Source: G020348185 sp964525045 (lineage in GTDB: Bacteria > Nitrospirota > Nitrospiria > Nitrospirales > UBA8639). From it: a stretch of 64,000 bases of DNA. Below are positions 27,267 through 35,379 of this stretch, piece after piece. The notes beneath the pieces were generated by a model. The model saw only the letters and a program-made list of their open reading frames with translations, was not told the origin of the DNA and did no database searches. The stretch is from contig CAZGFD010000002.1 of NCBI GenBank assembly GCA_964525045.1, forward strand, positions 124,001-188,000. Reading direction: 5' to 3'. Within the stretch, counting starts at the first letter, position 1. Each line of letters starts with the position of its first letter. Both the position numbers and the translations under genes were made by a program.

Positions 27267-27830
27267 TTATTCGAGTGTGGGACGCAATAATGCCAGACTG
27301 GCAAAAATGGGAAATCCGCAAAGAGGGCCAAGGATAGCGTGCCATTTCAAGTTTTTGATGAGCAAGCCTGACAAGGCCATGAACAGAAGGAGGCCCCGAG
27401 CGAGGTCGAGGGGTTCGAAGAAACTGCCCCCCTCCAACACAATGAGACCCATGACCGGGAATAACCAGCATAAACTGAGGGTCGCAAAAAATGGAACCCT
27501 GATTTGGAGGAAGTGAGCGCGCAGATCCAGACGTTGATCCGGCTGAAGCTCTGGTACAAGAACTCGTGCCAAAATAAAGGTCAGCGCCGCTAAAAAAAGC
27601 AAAAAGGCGAGGCGTCCGACTGAAAATTCGGTCAGTCCGTGAAGGGTCCAGAGAAGGAGCCAAGCGTGCAGGTTCAATGCGAGAATCAGAGCAGTCCAGA
27701 AGTAGTGCAACCAGTAGCCCTTGACTTGCTCAGGATTCGAGATAACGGTCGCAATAAAATTCAGAACGTGTGAAACCGCCAACGCAAGAACCACCCCTAC
27801 CATGACCGAGACATATTCAAATGCGCTCAT
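27267..27830 (-). CDS. Small multi-pass membrane protein of unknown function
   Basis: The 187-residue protein has about six hydrophobic helices: VSVMVGVVLALAVSHVLNFI, YFWTALILALNLHAWLLLW, LAFLLFLAALTFILARVLV, FFATLSLCWLFPVMGLIVL, LLLFMALSGLLI and ILGPLCGFPIFASLALL. It looks like a widespread but uncharacterised group of small inner-membrane proteins. It follows the minus-strand secreted-protein genes by only 25 nt and may belong to the same transcription unit. Confidence 0.7.
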   Translation of the reverse strand: MSAFEYVSVMVGVVLALAVSHVLNFIATVISNPEQVKGYWLHYFWTALILALNLHAWLLLWTLHGLTEFSVGRLAFLLFLAALTFILARVLVPELQPDQRLDLRAHFLQIRVPFFATLSLCWLFPVMGLIVLEGGSFFEPLDLARGLLLFMALSGLLIKNLKWHAILGPLCGFPIFASLALLRPTLE

Positions 27831-27855
27831 GTCGATCTGTCCGGCATGGTTGTTA

Positions 27856-28287
27856 TTACCCTGGCTTGGCAGTTACGTATACCAAATTATTCCCCTGAAA
27901 CGCGGCGCGAAAGTAGTTTTCCCCGCAGTGGTAATATTGGACGTCACCAGCAACCATGGTCGTGCATCCGGAAGGGAGTTGAGGAACCACGGTGCCTAAG
28001 GGCAATGGCCCATACTCTGGAGGCGGTGCGTTCGCTGGTTGCTGTTGTGCAGTCGTGCTCTGTGGTTGTGCGGTTGTGGTCTGCTCCTGTTGAGCCGCAC
28101 TTTTCCCGGCCGCATACCCGACGGCGACACCCCGCCGCCGCGTTCGACGCGCCCTTCCAGCGAAGGCCTGAGAGTCGGACATCAATTGTATACTGAGTAA
28201 AGATGGGGGTGGCGGAAGGGGCATGTCGACGATGAACATCAGGGTGGCCGCAAAGGCCATAATTCCAAATTTGAGTATTGTCTTCAT
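27856..28287 (-). CDS. Small secreted protein downstream of DUF2092
   Basis: I take the ATG encoding MKTILKFGIM as start; it directly begins a signal peptide (to about AFA, residue 43), whereas the longer open frame runs into the preceding gene. After the signal comes an Arg cluster (RARRTRRRG), a Gly/Ala stretch, a Gln/Thr/Pro-rich linker and a short C-terminal module. That module (CTTMVAGDVQYYHCGENYF, then RAAFQGNNLVYVTAKP) resembles the YYxxxGxYYxxxFQGxxxVYVVV units of small periplasmic proteins found beside DUF2092 genes. It lies about 20 nt behind the DUF2092 gene and is surely co-transcribed with it. Function is unknown. Confidence 0.75.
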   Translation of the reverse strand: MKTILKFGIMAFAATLMFIVDMPLPPPPSLLSIQLMSDSQAFAGRARRTRRRGVAVGYAAGKSAAQQEQTTTAQPQSTTAQQQPANAPPPEYGPLPLGTVVPQLPSGCTTMVAGDVQYYHCGENYFRAAFQGNNLVYVTAKPG

Positions 28288-28306
28288 GATTCTTTGTACC
28301 CCCTCC

Positions 28307-29086
28307 TCAGCGGCCGAAACCGCTCGTATTATCGAGCGGCATGAATTTAATAGGGTTGGCTCCTCTGGGCGCGACAAACTTGAATTCGGAATCGGCCACT
28401 GTCGGTCCCACATTCCAATCGCTCATGACGGTGACGGTACTGATCAACTCTGGAGTGCTGGTGTCAGTTACGACGTACTTGCATGGCAAAGGCTGGTTGC
28501 CATCAGCTACCCATACCTGAAAATCAACGTCCGGGCGGCGGAAGGCTAGATGGTCACAGGTCCTTCCCCCAATCAGCGCCTTGCCAATGACGACCGCCGA
28601 TTGCACATTTTCAATGAGTATTGCAAACGCATTGCGGTAGACGAGGTCGGAAACAGGGATGTTCATCCCTAACCCTTCACGCACGTAGTCCAACAGTTCC
28701 TCGATCGTTCCCGGTGCCGGTTGCGTGGCGTAGACGCCGTCGGACGGCTTGTACAGCGTCAGGGATTTGCCGTCGTAATAAAATACCTGATTGATCAGTT
28801 CGCCCACCCGCTCAGCACGGAGTTGGTTGGGCCGGTGCACAACCACGTTTGCAGCAATGTCGAAATCGACCCGTTGGCCGGAGTCGAGCACATCCTCGAA
28901 GGTATTCTCCGCGTGAACGCTGAACTTCTCCAGGGTGCTGACGTATTTGGTCATCCGTTGTAGGATTTCCACGGCGGCTGGATCGACCCGGGCAGCCTGT
29001 GCCCGGGCTTCCGTACTGTTCATTGATAACATGATTGCCCCGAGCGCAATCAAAATACCCGGTACTGTTACAATCATTTTGGCCAT
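28307..29086 (-). CDS. DUF2092 family periplasmic protein
   Basis: The 259-residue protein has a signal peptide (cleavage near STEARAQA, about residue 30). It then shows the DUF2092 order: DPAAVEILQRMTKYVSTLEKF, VHAENTFEDVLDSGQRVDFD, VVHRPNQLRAER, FYYDGKSLTLYKPSDGVYAT and AGRTCDHLAFRRPDVDFQVWV-type segments. The family resembles the lipoprotein-carrier fold (LolA/LppX-like) and may bind a lipid or other hydrophobic ligand, though this is not established. A good ribosome binding site (GAGGAGAAC) precedes the ATG. It forms an operon with the small secreted protein downstream. Confidence 0.87.
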   Translation of the reverse strand: MAKMIVTVPGILIALGAIMLSMNSTEARAQAARVDPAAVEILQRMTKYVSTLEKFSVHAENTFEDVLDSGQRVDFDIAANVVVHRPNQLRAERVGELINQVFYYDGKSLTLYKPSDGVYATQPAPGTIEELLDYVREGLGMNIPVSDLVYRNAFAILIENVQSAVVIGKALIGGRTCDHLAFRRPDVDFQVWVADGNQPLPCKYVVTDTSTPELISTVTVMSDWNVGPTVADSEFKFVAPRGANPIKFMPLDNTSGFGR

Positions 29087-29246
29087 GCTGTTCTCCTCTT
29101 TGGATTCTCCAAGGATACTCGTCCAGGAATCCCAACGGAGCGGTGGGTGGATAAAGTCTTCGGCAATGCCCAGAATCGCCGGAACGGTGTTGAGGTCTCT
29201 CTCTAGACGCTGATCCCCTACTTGGACACAACCGTTGCCAAGCAGG

Positions 29247-31202
29247 TCACTTCAGGCCCGCCTGCCGTAGAAGGATACGGCGCACCTCCTCTATGGTATG
29301 GGGGTTGCCCTGAGTGGAATGGGGGGAGCGCACGACCAACTCCGACTCTACCCCATCAATGTGGGCGCTTTTATATTCCACGACACCGTCATTTCCTTCT
29401 TCGATAGGATCGTCTCCTTCATTAACCGAGATGATCGAATTGGCCTTAATCGAAGGAGCGACTGGGATCTTTTGTAGGCCCTGGATAAAGGGGTGACTTG
29501 GGGACATGTTGTCGACGGCGGTCGGGACGACCGGAAGACCTACCAAAGCATCCCGGTTTTTAAATAGCTCATGAGATGCCTTCATGGAGACGGGGGCCGG
29601 GGTCAAAAGGCGTTGGACGAGATTTTCAATAAACTTCCACCCAGCAATGAAGCTGCCCCGATGGGGGGTAGAAATAAACACCACCCGGGAGACTTCGGGT
29701 ACCGGTTCGAGAAAGAAGCCTTTTTTCAACAATTGACGGGTGTTTTCCGACAACTCGAGTTCCTCGAGCGGCTTGCGACTTACAGCATTCCAAAGGCGAT
29801 CTCCTGTGCTGATGGCCTGCATTTTAACTAATAGCCCTCCCTGGCTGTGCCCGATCAGCACCATCCGGCGCAGAGCCAAGTCCTTGCCTTGGGGATCGAT
29901 TTGTGCCACCGCCGCGGTCAGCGCCTCACGCAGGTGAAGCGAGGATAGCACGATGGGATTGCCGGAATTGTACTGGAAGAACCAGAACTGAAAGCGGCGT
30001 CGGATCTGCGGATCGCCGATGAGACGGTTGTACATCTCCCCCCAGCGGAGCGGGCTAGACCCCGTCCCATGCACAAAGACTACGGGGATGAGACCTGGGT
30101 GATACGGCGTGGCGGAGACCAGCGGGGGCGGCTCTTCCATCCTGGCCATCCGGCCCAGGAATCTGAGAAGCTCAAGTTCAAAAATCGGAATTCCTGTAAA
30201 TGTGAGCGCCAAAGCCGCCGACGGCTCATTCTCGAGAGGGACCTCTTCCCCGGCGATGGAGACGGACTCCTCATCCCATAAAAGGTGAACTTCAAGGGTG
30301 CCGGTCAGAGAGCGTTCCTGAACAAGGTTTTCTCTAGCCTTAGGAATCCGCAACAGGGCTGTCAGGGGTACCTTAAGCCGAGGGGCCACAGTGAATCCGT
30401 TATGCTGTGAATCATCGATGGATCTTATCGAAGCTGCAAGCGGAGTACCCAGGCCAGCCATTCGATACCGCATCGCAAAGCCCTCTACCTCCAACTCCGA
30501 AGTAGGGGTTAACTGATACAGTTCGCGGTCCTGAGTGCGCAATGAAGAAGGATCGAAAGCCACGTCCATCGACCCAAAGGGCAGAGTGAATGTTCCCCCT
30601 CTTAGGATGATCTCCGATCCGTCTTCGCTTTCGAATGAACTCGTCAGGGCCCAATTATACAGGTCCGCGGCAATGCGTAGGCGCGGATCGAAACGGCCTG
30701 GAGCCTGGCCCACTCCCTCTGGAAATAGAAATGCATAGGCGTAGACGGCTGCGGCCAGGTCGTACTCGGGATTTCTGGTATCCTGCCCGTGGAGGAAAGA
30801 AAGCTCGGCTAAGGCGAAGAGGAGATCAGGATTCCCATGTTCCTCGACCATGGTCCGGTGCAATTCCGTGATGGCCGCTTCGGGGTGCGCGCGGAACTCG
30901 TCAAAGAGGCCGTGCTCAAAGAGGGCGTTACGGGTCGGCCAGCTCGCCTCTCCTGTGGTGACAGCGCTCCGGCCGAGATCGGCTTGAGCCTGTGTGGGGG
31001 GAACCCGGTTGGCTTGATAGGGACTCGCGCAAGCGGCAAGTGCCAGAATCAGGACGACGAGCAGGATTGACCCACAAAACTCTCTCCATTCCGATTGAAG
31101 GGTAGTGCACCACGAATTTTTCCAAACAGCTTGGCTGTTTAATCGGTGCTCAGGAGGACGGATGCTGGAAGGGTCAAGATCAAGACTTGTTTGTGGTTCC
31201 AT
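29247..31202 (-). CDS. Lipoprotein with alpha/beta-hydrolase (lipase/esterase-like) domain
   Basis: The 651-residue protein has a membrane segment ending in a lipobox (LILALAACAS, Cys about residue 58). A helical N-terminal part (about 70-200) is followed by a beta-rich middle and an alpha/beta-hydrolase domain from about 365 onward. That domain shows the oxyanion segment VVFVHGTGSSPLRWGEMYN, the nucleophile elbow GHSQGG and FISTPHRGSF; a downstream Asp/His pair is plausible (DDPIEEGNDGVV, and PHSTQGNPHTIEEV at the end). This suggests an outer-membrane-anchored lipase or esterase. The start is supported by GAAGGA 5 nt upstream. An unusually long charged stretch precedes the membrane segment, so a later start is possible. 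Substrate is unknown. Confidence 0.83.
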   Translation of the reverse strand: MEPQTSLDLDPSSIRPPEHRLNSQAVWKNSWCTTLQSEWREFCGSILLVVLILALAACASPYQANRVPPTQAQADLGRSAVTTGEASWPTRNALFEHGLFDEFRAHPEAAITELHRTMVEEHGNPDLLFALAELSFLHGQDTRNPEYDLAAAVYAYAFLFPEGVGQAPGRFDPRLRIAADLYNWALTSSFESEDGSEIILRGGTFTLPFGSMDVAFDPSSLRTQDRELYQLTPTSELEVEGFAMRYRMAGLGTPLAASIRSIDDSQHNGFTVAPRLKVPLTALLRIPKARENLVQERSLTGTLEVHLLWDEESVSIAGEEVPLENEPSAALALTFTGIPIFELELLRFLGRMARMEEPPPLVSATPYHPGLIPVVFVHGTGSSPLRWGEMYNRLIGDPQIRRRFQFWFFQYNSGNPIVLSSLHLREALTAAVAQIDPQGKDLALRRMVLIGHSQGGLLVKMQAISTGDRLWNAVSRKPLEELELSENTRQLLKKGFFLEPVPEVSRVVFISTPHRGSFIAGWKFIENLVQRLLTPAPVSMKASHELFKNRDALVGLPVVPTAVDNMSPSHPFIQGLQKIPVAPSIKANSIISVNEGDDPIEEGNDGVVEYKSAHIDGVESELVVRSPHSTQGNPHTIEEVRRILLRQAGLK

Positions 31203-31649
31203 TTTTTCCTTCTCAACATGCAGTTCATTGTCGTTCGGGACCTGGGACTACCAGATTTAGTTGAGTTTTTCAATCTAACAAAAGGCAATAGTGCATCATT
31301 CCAATTGACCAGTCAATAGCCTCCACGTATACTTTCCTACCCTGGCATTGAAGCAAATTATTGTTACCAGCTTTGAGAAAAATCTAAACTTAACGGCCGG
31401 TTGGCCGCCAAAACAGACTCATGAACATTTTTCATAGTCGGTGTCGATGGTGGCCGAGACACAATCATTGTTGAAAAGGGACATTGCCAATCAGGCAACG
31501 GACTATCGGCTGATTTTCAATTTTGAACTTGGGCCGATATCATGCGCGATTTCGAAACTTCAATCCTATTCCACCTACTAACCAAACTTCATTGAGAAAT
31601 GTATCGAAAGTCGGAAGAAAAACTCTGAATGGATAGCTGAGGTAAGCGT
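31203..31649 (+). other. Divergent intergenic region
   Basis: About 450 nt lie between the lipase-like gene (minus) and the DUF4105 gene (plus). I see no gene, RNA or strong terminator. The stretch is AT-richer than the genes on either side, and promoters for both are expected here, but none has boxes good enough to call. Confidence 0.3.
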
Positions 31650-32627
31650 TTGCTTCTTAAAATACTGGTCTGGCCGTTTGTTCTGATGGGCATTGCCTGG
31701 GCAGCGCTGGCACTGTGGATCGATGGTCCAGCGAATCCCTGGCTGGCCACAATTCTTGCTATCTCGTTCAGTGCCGGCTGCCTGATATTGCTTGTCTTTT
31801 ATCGTCCCTTTCTACGTTCGGTGCTGCTAGTTGCTTGTGGCGTTTCCCTGGTTGTGGTCTGGTGGAGTCAGATTGAGCCACGAGGCGACCGCGATTGGAC
31901 TTCCGACGTGGCTCGCCTGCCTCGCGCCACCATCGAGGGAAATCAAATCACCATCGAAAACGTGCGGAATTTTGACTACCGGAGCGAGACGGACTTTACG
32001 GAGCGGTGGGAAACTCGCACCTACAACCTGGATAAGGTCCGCAGCTTCGACCTTTTTCTTACGTTTTGGGGGCCCACGCTGATCGCCCATACCATTGCCA
32101 GTTGGGAATTCGAGGATTCCCCGCCGCTTGCCATCTCGATTGAGACCCGCAAGGAGAAGGGGGAATCCTATGACGCGCTTCGCGGCTTCTTTCGCCAGTT
32201 CGAGCTGTACTATGTTGTGGCCGATGAGCGCGACGTCATCGGTGTACGGACGAATTTTCGCGGTGAGCGTACCTATCTCTATAGGATTCGGACCTCCCCA
32301 GATGCTGCGCGAGCGATGTTGCTGGATTATCTTAAGGAGATCAACCGTCTGGCAGAGCACCCGACCTGGTACAATGCCCTGATCCATAACTGCACAACCA
32401 CGATCCGCCACCACGGCCAAAATATCGGGCAGGCACGATCTTTTGATTGGCGGATTCTCTTAAACGGTCGGCTCGATGAGCTGGGGTATGAGCGGGAATG
32501 GATCGACACCAGCCTACCGTTCCCCGAAATGAAAGCCCGGAGCGAGATCACCGAAAAGGCCAAGACGGCCTATGCGGGCTCCGACTTCTCAAGCCGGATT
32601 CGCGAAGGACTACCCCAGCCGTCATAA
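31650..32627 (+). CDS. DUF4105 domain membrane protein
   Basis: The 325-residue protein has two or three N-terminal membrane helices (residues 3-23, 33-50, 55-72). A periplasmic DUF4105 domain follows, with TYNLDKVRSFDLFLTFWGP, HTIASWEFED, IETRKEKGESYDALRGFFRQ and NALIHNCTTTIRHH. The Cys/His around NCTT and the earlier His resemble an NlpC/P60-type cysteine hydrolase arrangement, which has been proposed for this family. Catalytic activity is not proven. The start is a TTG with GAGG 6 nt upstream. It is GC-rich relative to the window average, like its neighbours. Confidence 0.87.
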   Translation: MLLKILVWPFVLMGIAWAALALWIDGPANPWLATILAISFSAGCLILLVFYRPFLRSVLLVACGVSLVVVWWSQIEPRGDRDWTSDVARLPRATIEGNQITIENVRNFDYRSETDFTERWETRTYNLDKVRSFDLFLTFWGPTLIAHTIASWEFEDSPPLAISIETRKEKGESYDALRGFFRQFELYYVVADERDVIGVRTNFRGERTYLYRIRTSPDAARAMLLDYLKEINRLAEHPTWYNALIHNCTTTIRHHGQNIGQARSFDWRILLNGRLDELGYEREWIDTSLPFPEMKARSEITEKAKTAYAGSDFSSRIREGLPQPS

Positions 32628-32674
32628 GTAATCATTTTCAAACACCTTAACCTTTCCTAAAATTGGAGGTATCT

Positions 32675-33178
32675 ATGCCGAAATTCAAACATTTATCCAT
32701 TGGGCTGATCAGTATTGTCTTTGTCTGCGGTGCGGTGGGATTGATGCCTGAAGTCGGTAATGCAGAACCAACCGCCAAACCATTCACTGTTGCTATGAGC
32801 ACCTCTCCGGTCGGAATGTGGAAAACCCTCGACGATAAAACGGGCGAGGCGCGATCCTTGATCAAGGTGTGGACGGAAAAGGGCGAACTGCTTGGGCGGA
32901 TTGAGAAACTCTATCAGAAGCCCGGTGAAAATCCTAATCCCCTATGCGATAAGTGCTCAGGTGAGAATAAGGACAAACCCATCATTGGGATGACGGTTAT
33001 GTGGGGACTCGAGGAGGACGGGGATGAATGGAACGGGGGCCAGATCCTCGATCCCGACGACGGGAAGATCTATAAATGCAAAGTCCAAGTTGTAGAGGGT
33101 GGTCAAAAACTGGAGGTCCGCGGCTTCATCGGCTTTGCGCTAATCGGACGAACACAAACCTGGGTACGAGCGGAATAA
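32675..33178 (+). CDS. DUF2147 family secreted protein
   Basis: About 167 residues from the ATG at 32675, which has GGAGGT 5 nt upstream (the longer TTG reading lies inside that site). A signal peptide (to about GNAEP, residue 29) precedes the DUF2147 pattern: PVGMWKTLDDKTGEARSLIKV, GELLGRIEKLY, CDKCSGENKDKPIIGMTVMWG, WNGGQILDPDDGKIYKCKV and EVRGFIGFALIGRTQTWVR. The two Cys of CDKC are conserved in the family. These are small periplasmic beta-rich proteins of unknown role. Confidence 0.9.
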   Translation: MPKFKHLSIGLISIVFVCGAVGLMPEVGNAEPTAKPFTVAMSTSPVGMWKTLDDKTGEARSLIKVWTEKGELLGRIEKLYQKPGENPNPLCDKCSGENKDKPIIGMTVMWGLEEDGDEWNGGQILDPDDGKIYKCKVQVVEGGQKLEVRGFIGFALIGRTQTWVRAE

Positions 33179-33460
33179 ATCTGAATGTTTCCGAGTGAGC
33201 GGAGGTTTGTTCCCTCCCGATAGCGATCTTACTAATGACCGAGCGAGTGCAAACCAAAGCGGACATGATTGCGTAATTTTGTGGCTACAGCACCGAACGC
33301 TCCCATTTCGCGTTGGGGTTTAGGAGTCCATAGGAGTTCGGATGGGAGTGGGGACACCTGAACCAACGGGAGGGAACTTCTACCGTAGGCATGAGCGATG
33401 CCTAGGTATGCATCGATGGGAGACCCTCTGTTATTGGGCCAATCGGAAACTTGACTTTCA

Positions 33461-34054
33461 ATGAGCAAAACCTTTTCAACAGAACGGATCTGTGCCTTTA
33501 CCGATGGCGTGTATGCCATTGTGATCACTCTGCTCGTGCTTGAGCTCAAGGCTCCAGAGGTGCCGGGAATGACGGAAGAAAAACTGCTTCTGGATCTGGC
33601 AAAGCAGAGCACAAGTTTTATCGCCTATTTCATCAGTTTTTTCGTGATCGGCCTGTTGTGGTTTCGCCATCATGGGATATTCCAAGCACTGAAGAAAAGC
33701 AATAATACCGTCATTTTTTTAAACTTCATTCATTTGTTGTTTGTTTCCTTGATTCCTTATACCTCCTCTTTGGCTGGTCGTTACGAGCAGGATCAGCTGG
33801 CCGTTCTGATATTCTTTGGAAACATCGCGTTCAGTGGGGTAACGATTACCCTGGTGAGAGAATATGTCCTTCCCAGAAAAGAATGGCAAAAGCCGGAACA
33901 ATGGGAGCAGTTAATACCTGAAGACTGGCGGCAGCGAATCACTATGTCTGTCGGACCGGCAATAGCGATCGCAATCTCTTTCTTCGACTCCCTTGTCGCT
34001 CTCTGGGTTTTCCTTTTCCTGATTCCTCTCCTCGCATTCATAACCTGGCGCTAA
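33461..34054 (+). CDS. TMEM175-family potassium channel-like protein
   Basis: The 197-residue protein has the bacterial TMEM175 opening RICAFTDGVYAIVITLLVLEL (residues 9-29), where the usual FSDG is FTDG. HHGIFQALKKSNNTVIFLN and a total of about six membrane helices follow. Bacterial TMEM175 proteins form leaky potassium channels as tetramers. The family length (about 200) fits. The start ATG lacks a clear ribosome binding site. It may be followed in the same transcript by the sulfotransferase gene 63 nt downstream. Confidence 0.87.
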   Translation: MSKTFSTERICAFTDGVYAIVITLLVLELKAPEVPGMTEEKLLLDLAKQSTSFIAYFISFFVIGLLWFRHHGIFQALKKSNNTVIFLNFIHLLFVSLIPYTSSLAGRYEQDQLAVLIFFGNIAFSGVTITLVREYVLPRKEWQKPEQWEQLIPEDWRQRITMSVGPAIAIAISFFDSLVALWVFLFLIPLLAFITWR

Positions 34055-34117
34055 AGGTTTTTTTCATTGCTATTGAGCACCCCCAAGCCGCATGGTGCAA
34101 AAACAATTAGGTCTCCA

Positions 34118-35362
34118 ATGAGCAACATGACGAATCGCTCCCCTCTCATTTATTTATTCAACGCTGCGGGCAACGTGTTTCAACGCACAGGGTTCCCGTT
34201 TGTGCGCCTTGAAGCACAGGATCTATTGGAGAAGGCCCGGAAACAGACCCATCTTTGTGACTTCGGAGATGACTCTTTTCAAGAACCGCTCCGCATCCTA
34301 TTGAAAGCCTGCAAAGAGGAAGCCCGACTCACGCTCATAGGACGGCTTGCCTTGCGGACTGACACCCTGCGCTTTCTTACCAATCGTCTTCGGCTTGTGG
34401 AAGATCGAAAACGTTACCCTGATATTGCCTCACAACAGATCCACCAGCCCGTCTTCATTGTCGGTCTGCCCCGTACAGGTTCCACCCTGCTACATCGCTT
34501 GCTAGGCCAAGATCCCACAAATCGGGTGCCCCTGACCTGGGAAGTCATGTTTCCCACACCCCCGCCGGTATTTGGAAAATGTGATGACGACCCCCGGATC
34601 GCCGATACCAATAAACTGTTGAAGGGCTTCGATCGACTAGCTCCGGGTTTTAAGTCTATTCACCCCATGGGTGCACGATTCCCAACCGAATGCGTCGGGA
34701 TCCTTGGGCATACCTTCACCAGCTATCATTTTCGCAATATGTTCCACATTCCGTCGTACCAACAGTGGCTCAATGAAACCGATCTTGGCTCTGCTTACTC
34801 TTTTCACCGGCAGTTTCTCCAGCACCTCCAATCGAGTTGGCCGGCGGAGCGATGGGTCCTCAAGGCTCCACCCCATATGTTCGCATTAAAAGCAATTTAT
34901 CAAGTGTATCCGGATGCCCGAGTGATATGGACACATCGTCACCCACAGTCGGTTCTTAGTTCTGTTGCCAGCCTCGATACGACCCTGAGACATGCGTTTA
35001 GTGATCATCAAGACCCCTCCGCCATTGGGCGAGAAAACCTTTATCATTTTGCTGATCACCTTGAGCGCAGTCTGTCGGTTCGTGACTCTCCCGGGCCTTG
35101 GCAGACTCAGATGCTTGACATCTCTTACACCGACTTGATGAAAAATCCTCTCGGGGAGGTCCAACGGATTTATGATCACTTCGGTCTGACGCTTCACCGT
35201 GAGGCGGCAGGCAAGATGGAACAATTTTTATCAGAGGAACCGAAGGACAAGCGGGGGGTTCACAGATATTCGCTCGAGAAATTTGGGTTGACTTCGGAAT
35301 TGATTACTTCCCACTTCAATTCATACATTAATCGGTTTAAACTCGACATTTCCATGCATTGA
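34118..35362 (+). CDS. Sulfotransferase family protein
   Basis: A protein of about 414 residues of the sulfotransferase_3 type. The 5'-phosphosulfate loop is FIVGLPRTGSTLLHRLLG, and the 3'-phosphate region is VIWTHRHPQSVLSSVASL. The usual VLKAPPHMFALKAI and LDISYTDLMKNPLGEVQRIYDHF segments are also present. It should transfer sulfate from PAPS to an unknown acceptor in the cytoplasm. I start at ATG 34118 because the longer frame adds an unconserved 17-residue tail and AGGT lies just upstream of this ATG. It ends 17 nt before the convergent RND transporter gene. Confidence 0.9.
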   Translation: MSNMTNRSPLIYLFNAAGNVFQRTGFPFVRLEAQDLLEKARKQTHLCDFGDDSFQEPLRILLKACKEEARLTLIGRLALRTDTLRFLTNRLRLVEDRKRYPDIASQQIHQPVFIVGLPRTGSTLLHRLLGQDPTNRVPLTWEVMFPTPPPVFGKCDDDPRIADTNKLLKGFDRLAPGFKSIHPMGARFPTECVGILGHTFTSYHFRNMFHIPSYQQWLNETDLGSAYSFHRQFLQHLQSSWPAERWVLKAPPHMFALKAIYQVYPDARVIWTHRHPQSVLSSVASLDTTLRHAFSDHQDPSAIGRENLYHFADHLERSLSVRDSPGPWQTQMLDISYTDLMKNPLGEVQRIYDHFGLTLHREAAGKMEQFLSEEPKDKRGVHRYSLEKFGLTSELITSHFNSYINRFKLDISMH

Positions 35363-35379
35363 CCCTGCAGACCCGTCCT

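Noticed and set aside
33232..33450. Minus-strand frame crossing the gap before the TMEM175 gene
   Set aside because: Reads partly as plausible protein, but most of it is antisense to TMEM175 and I recognise no family; might be an old remnant.
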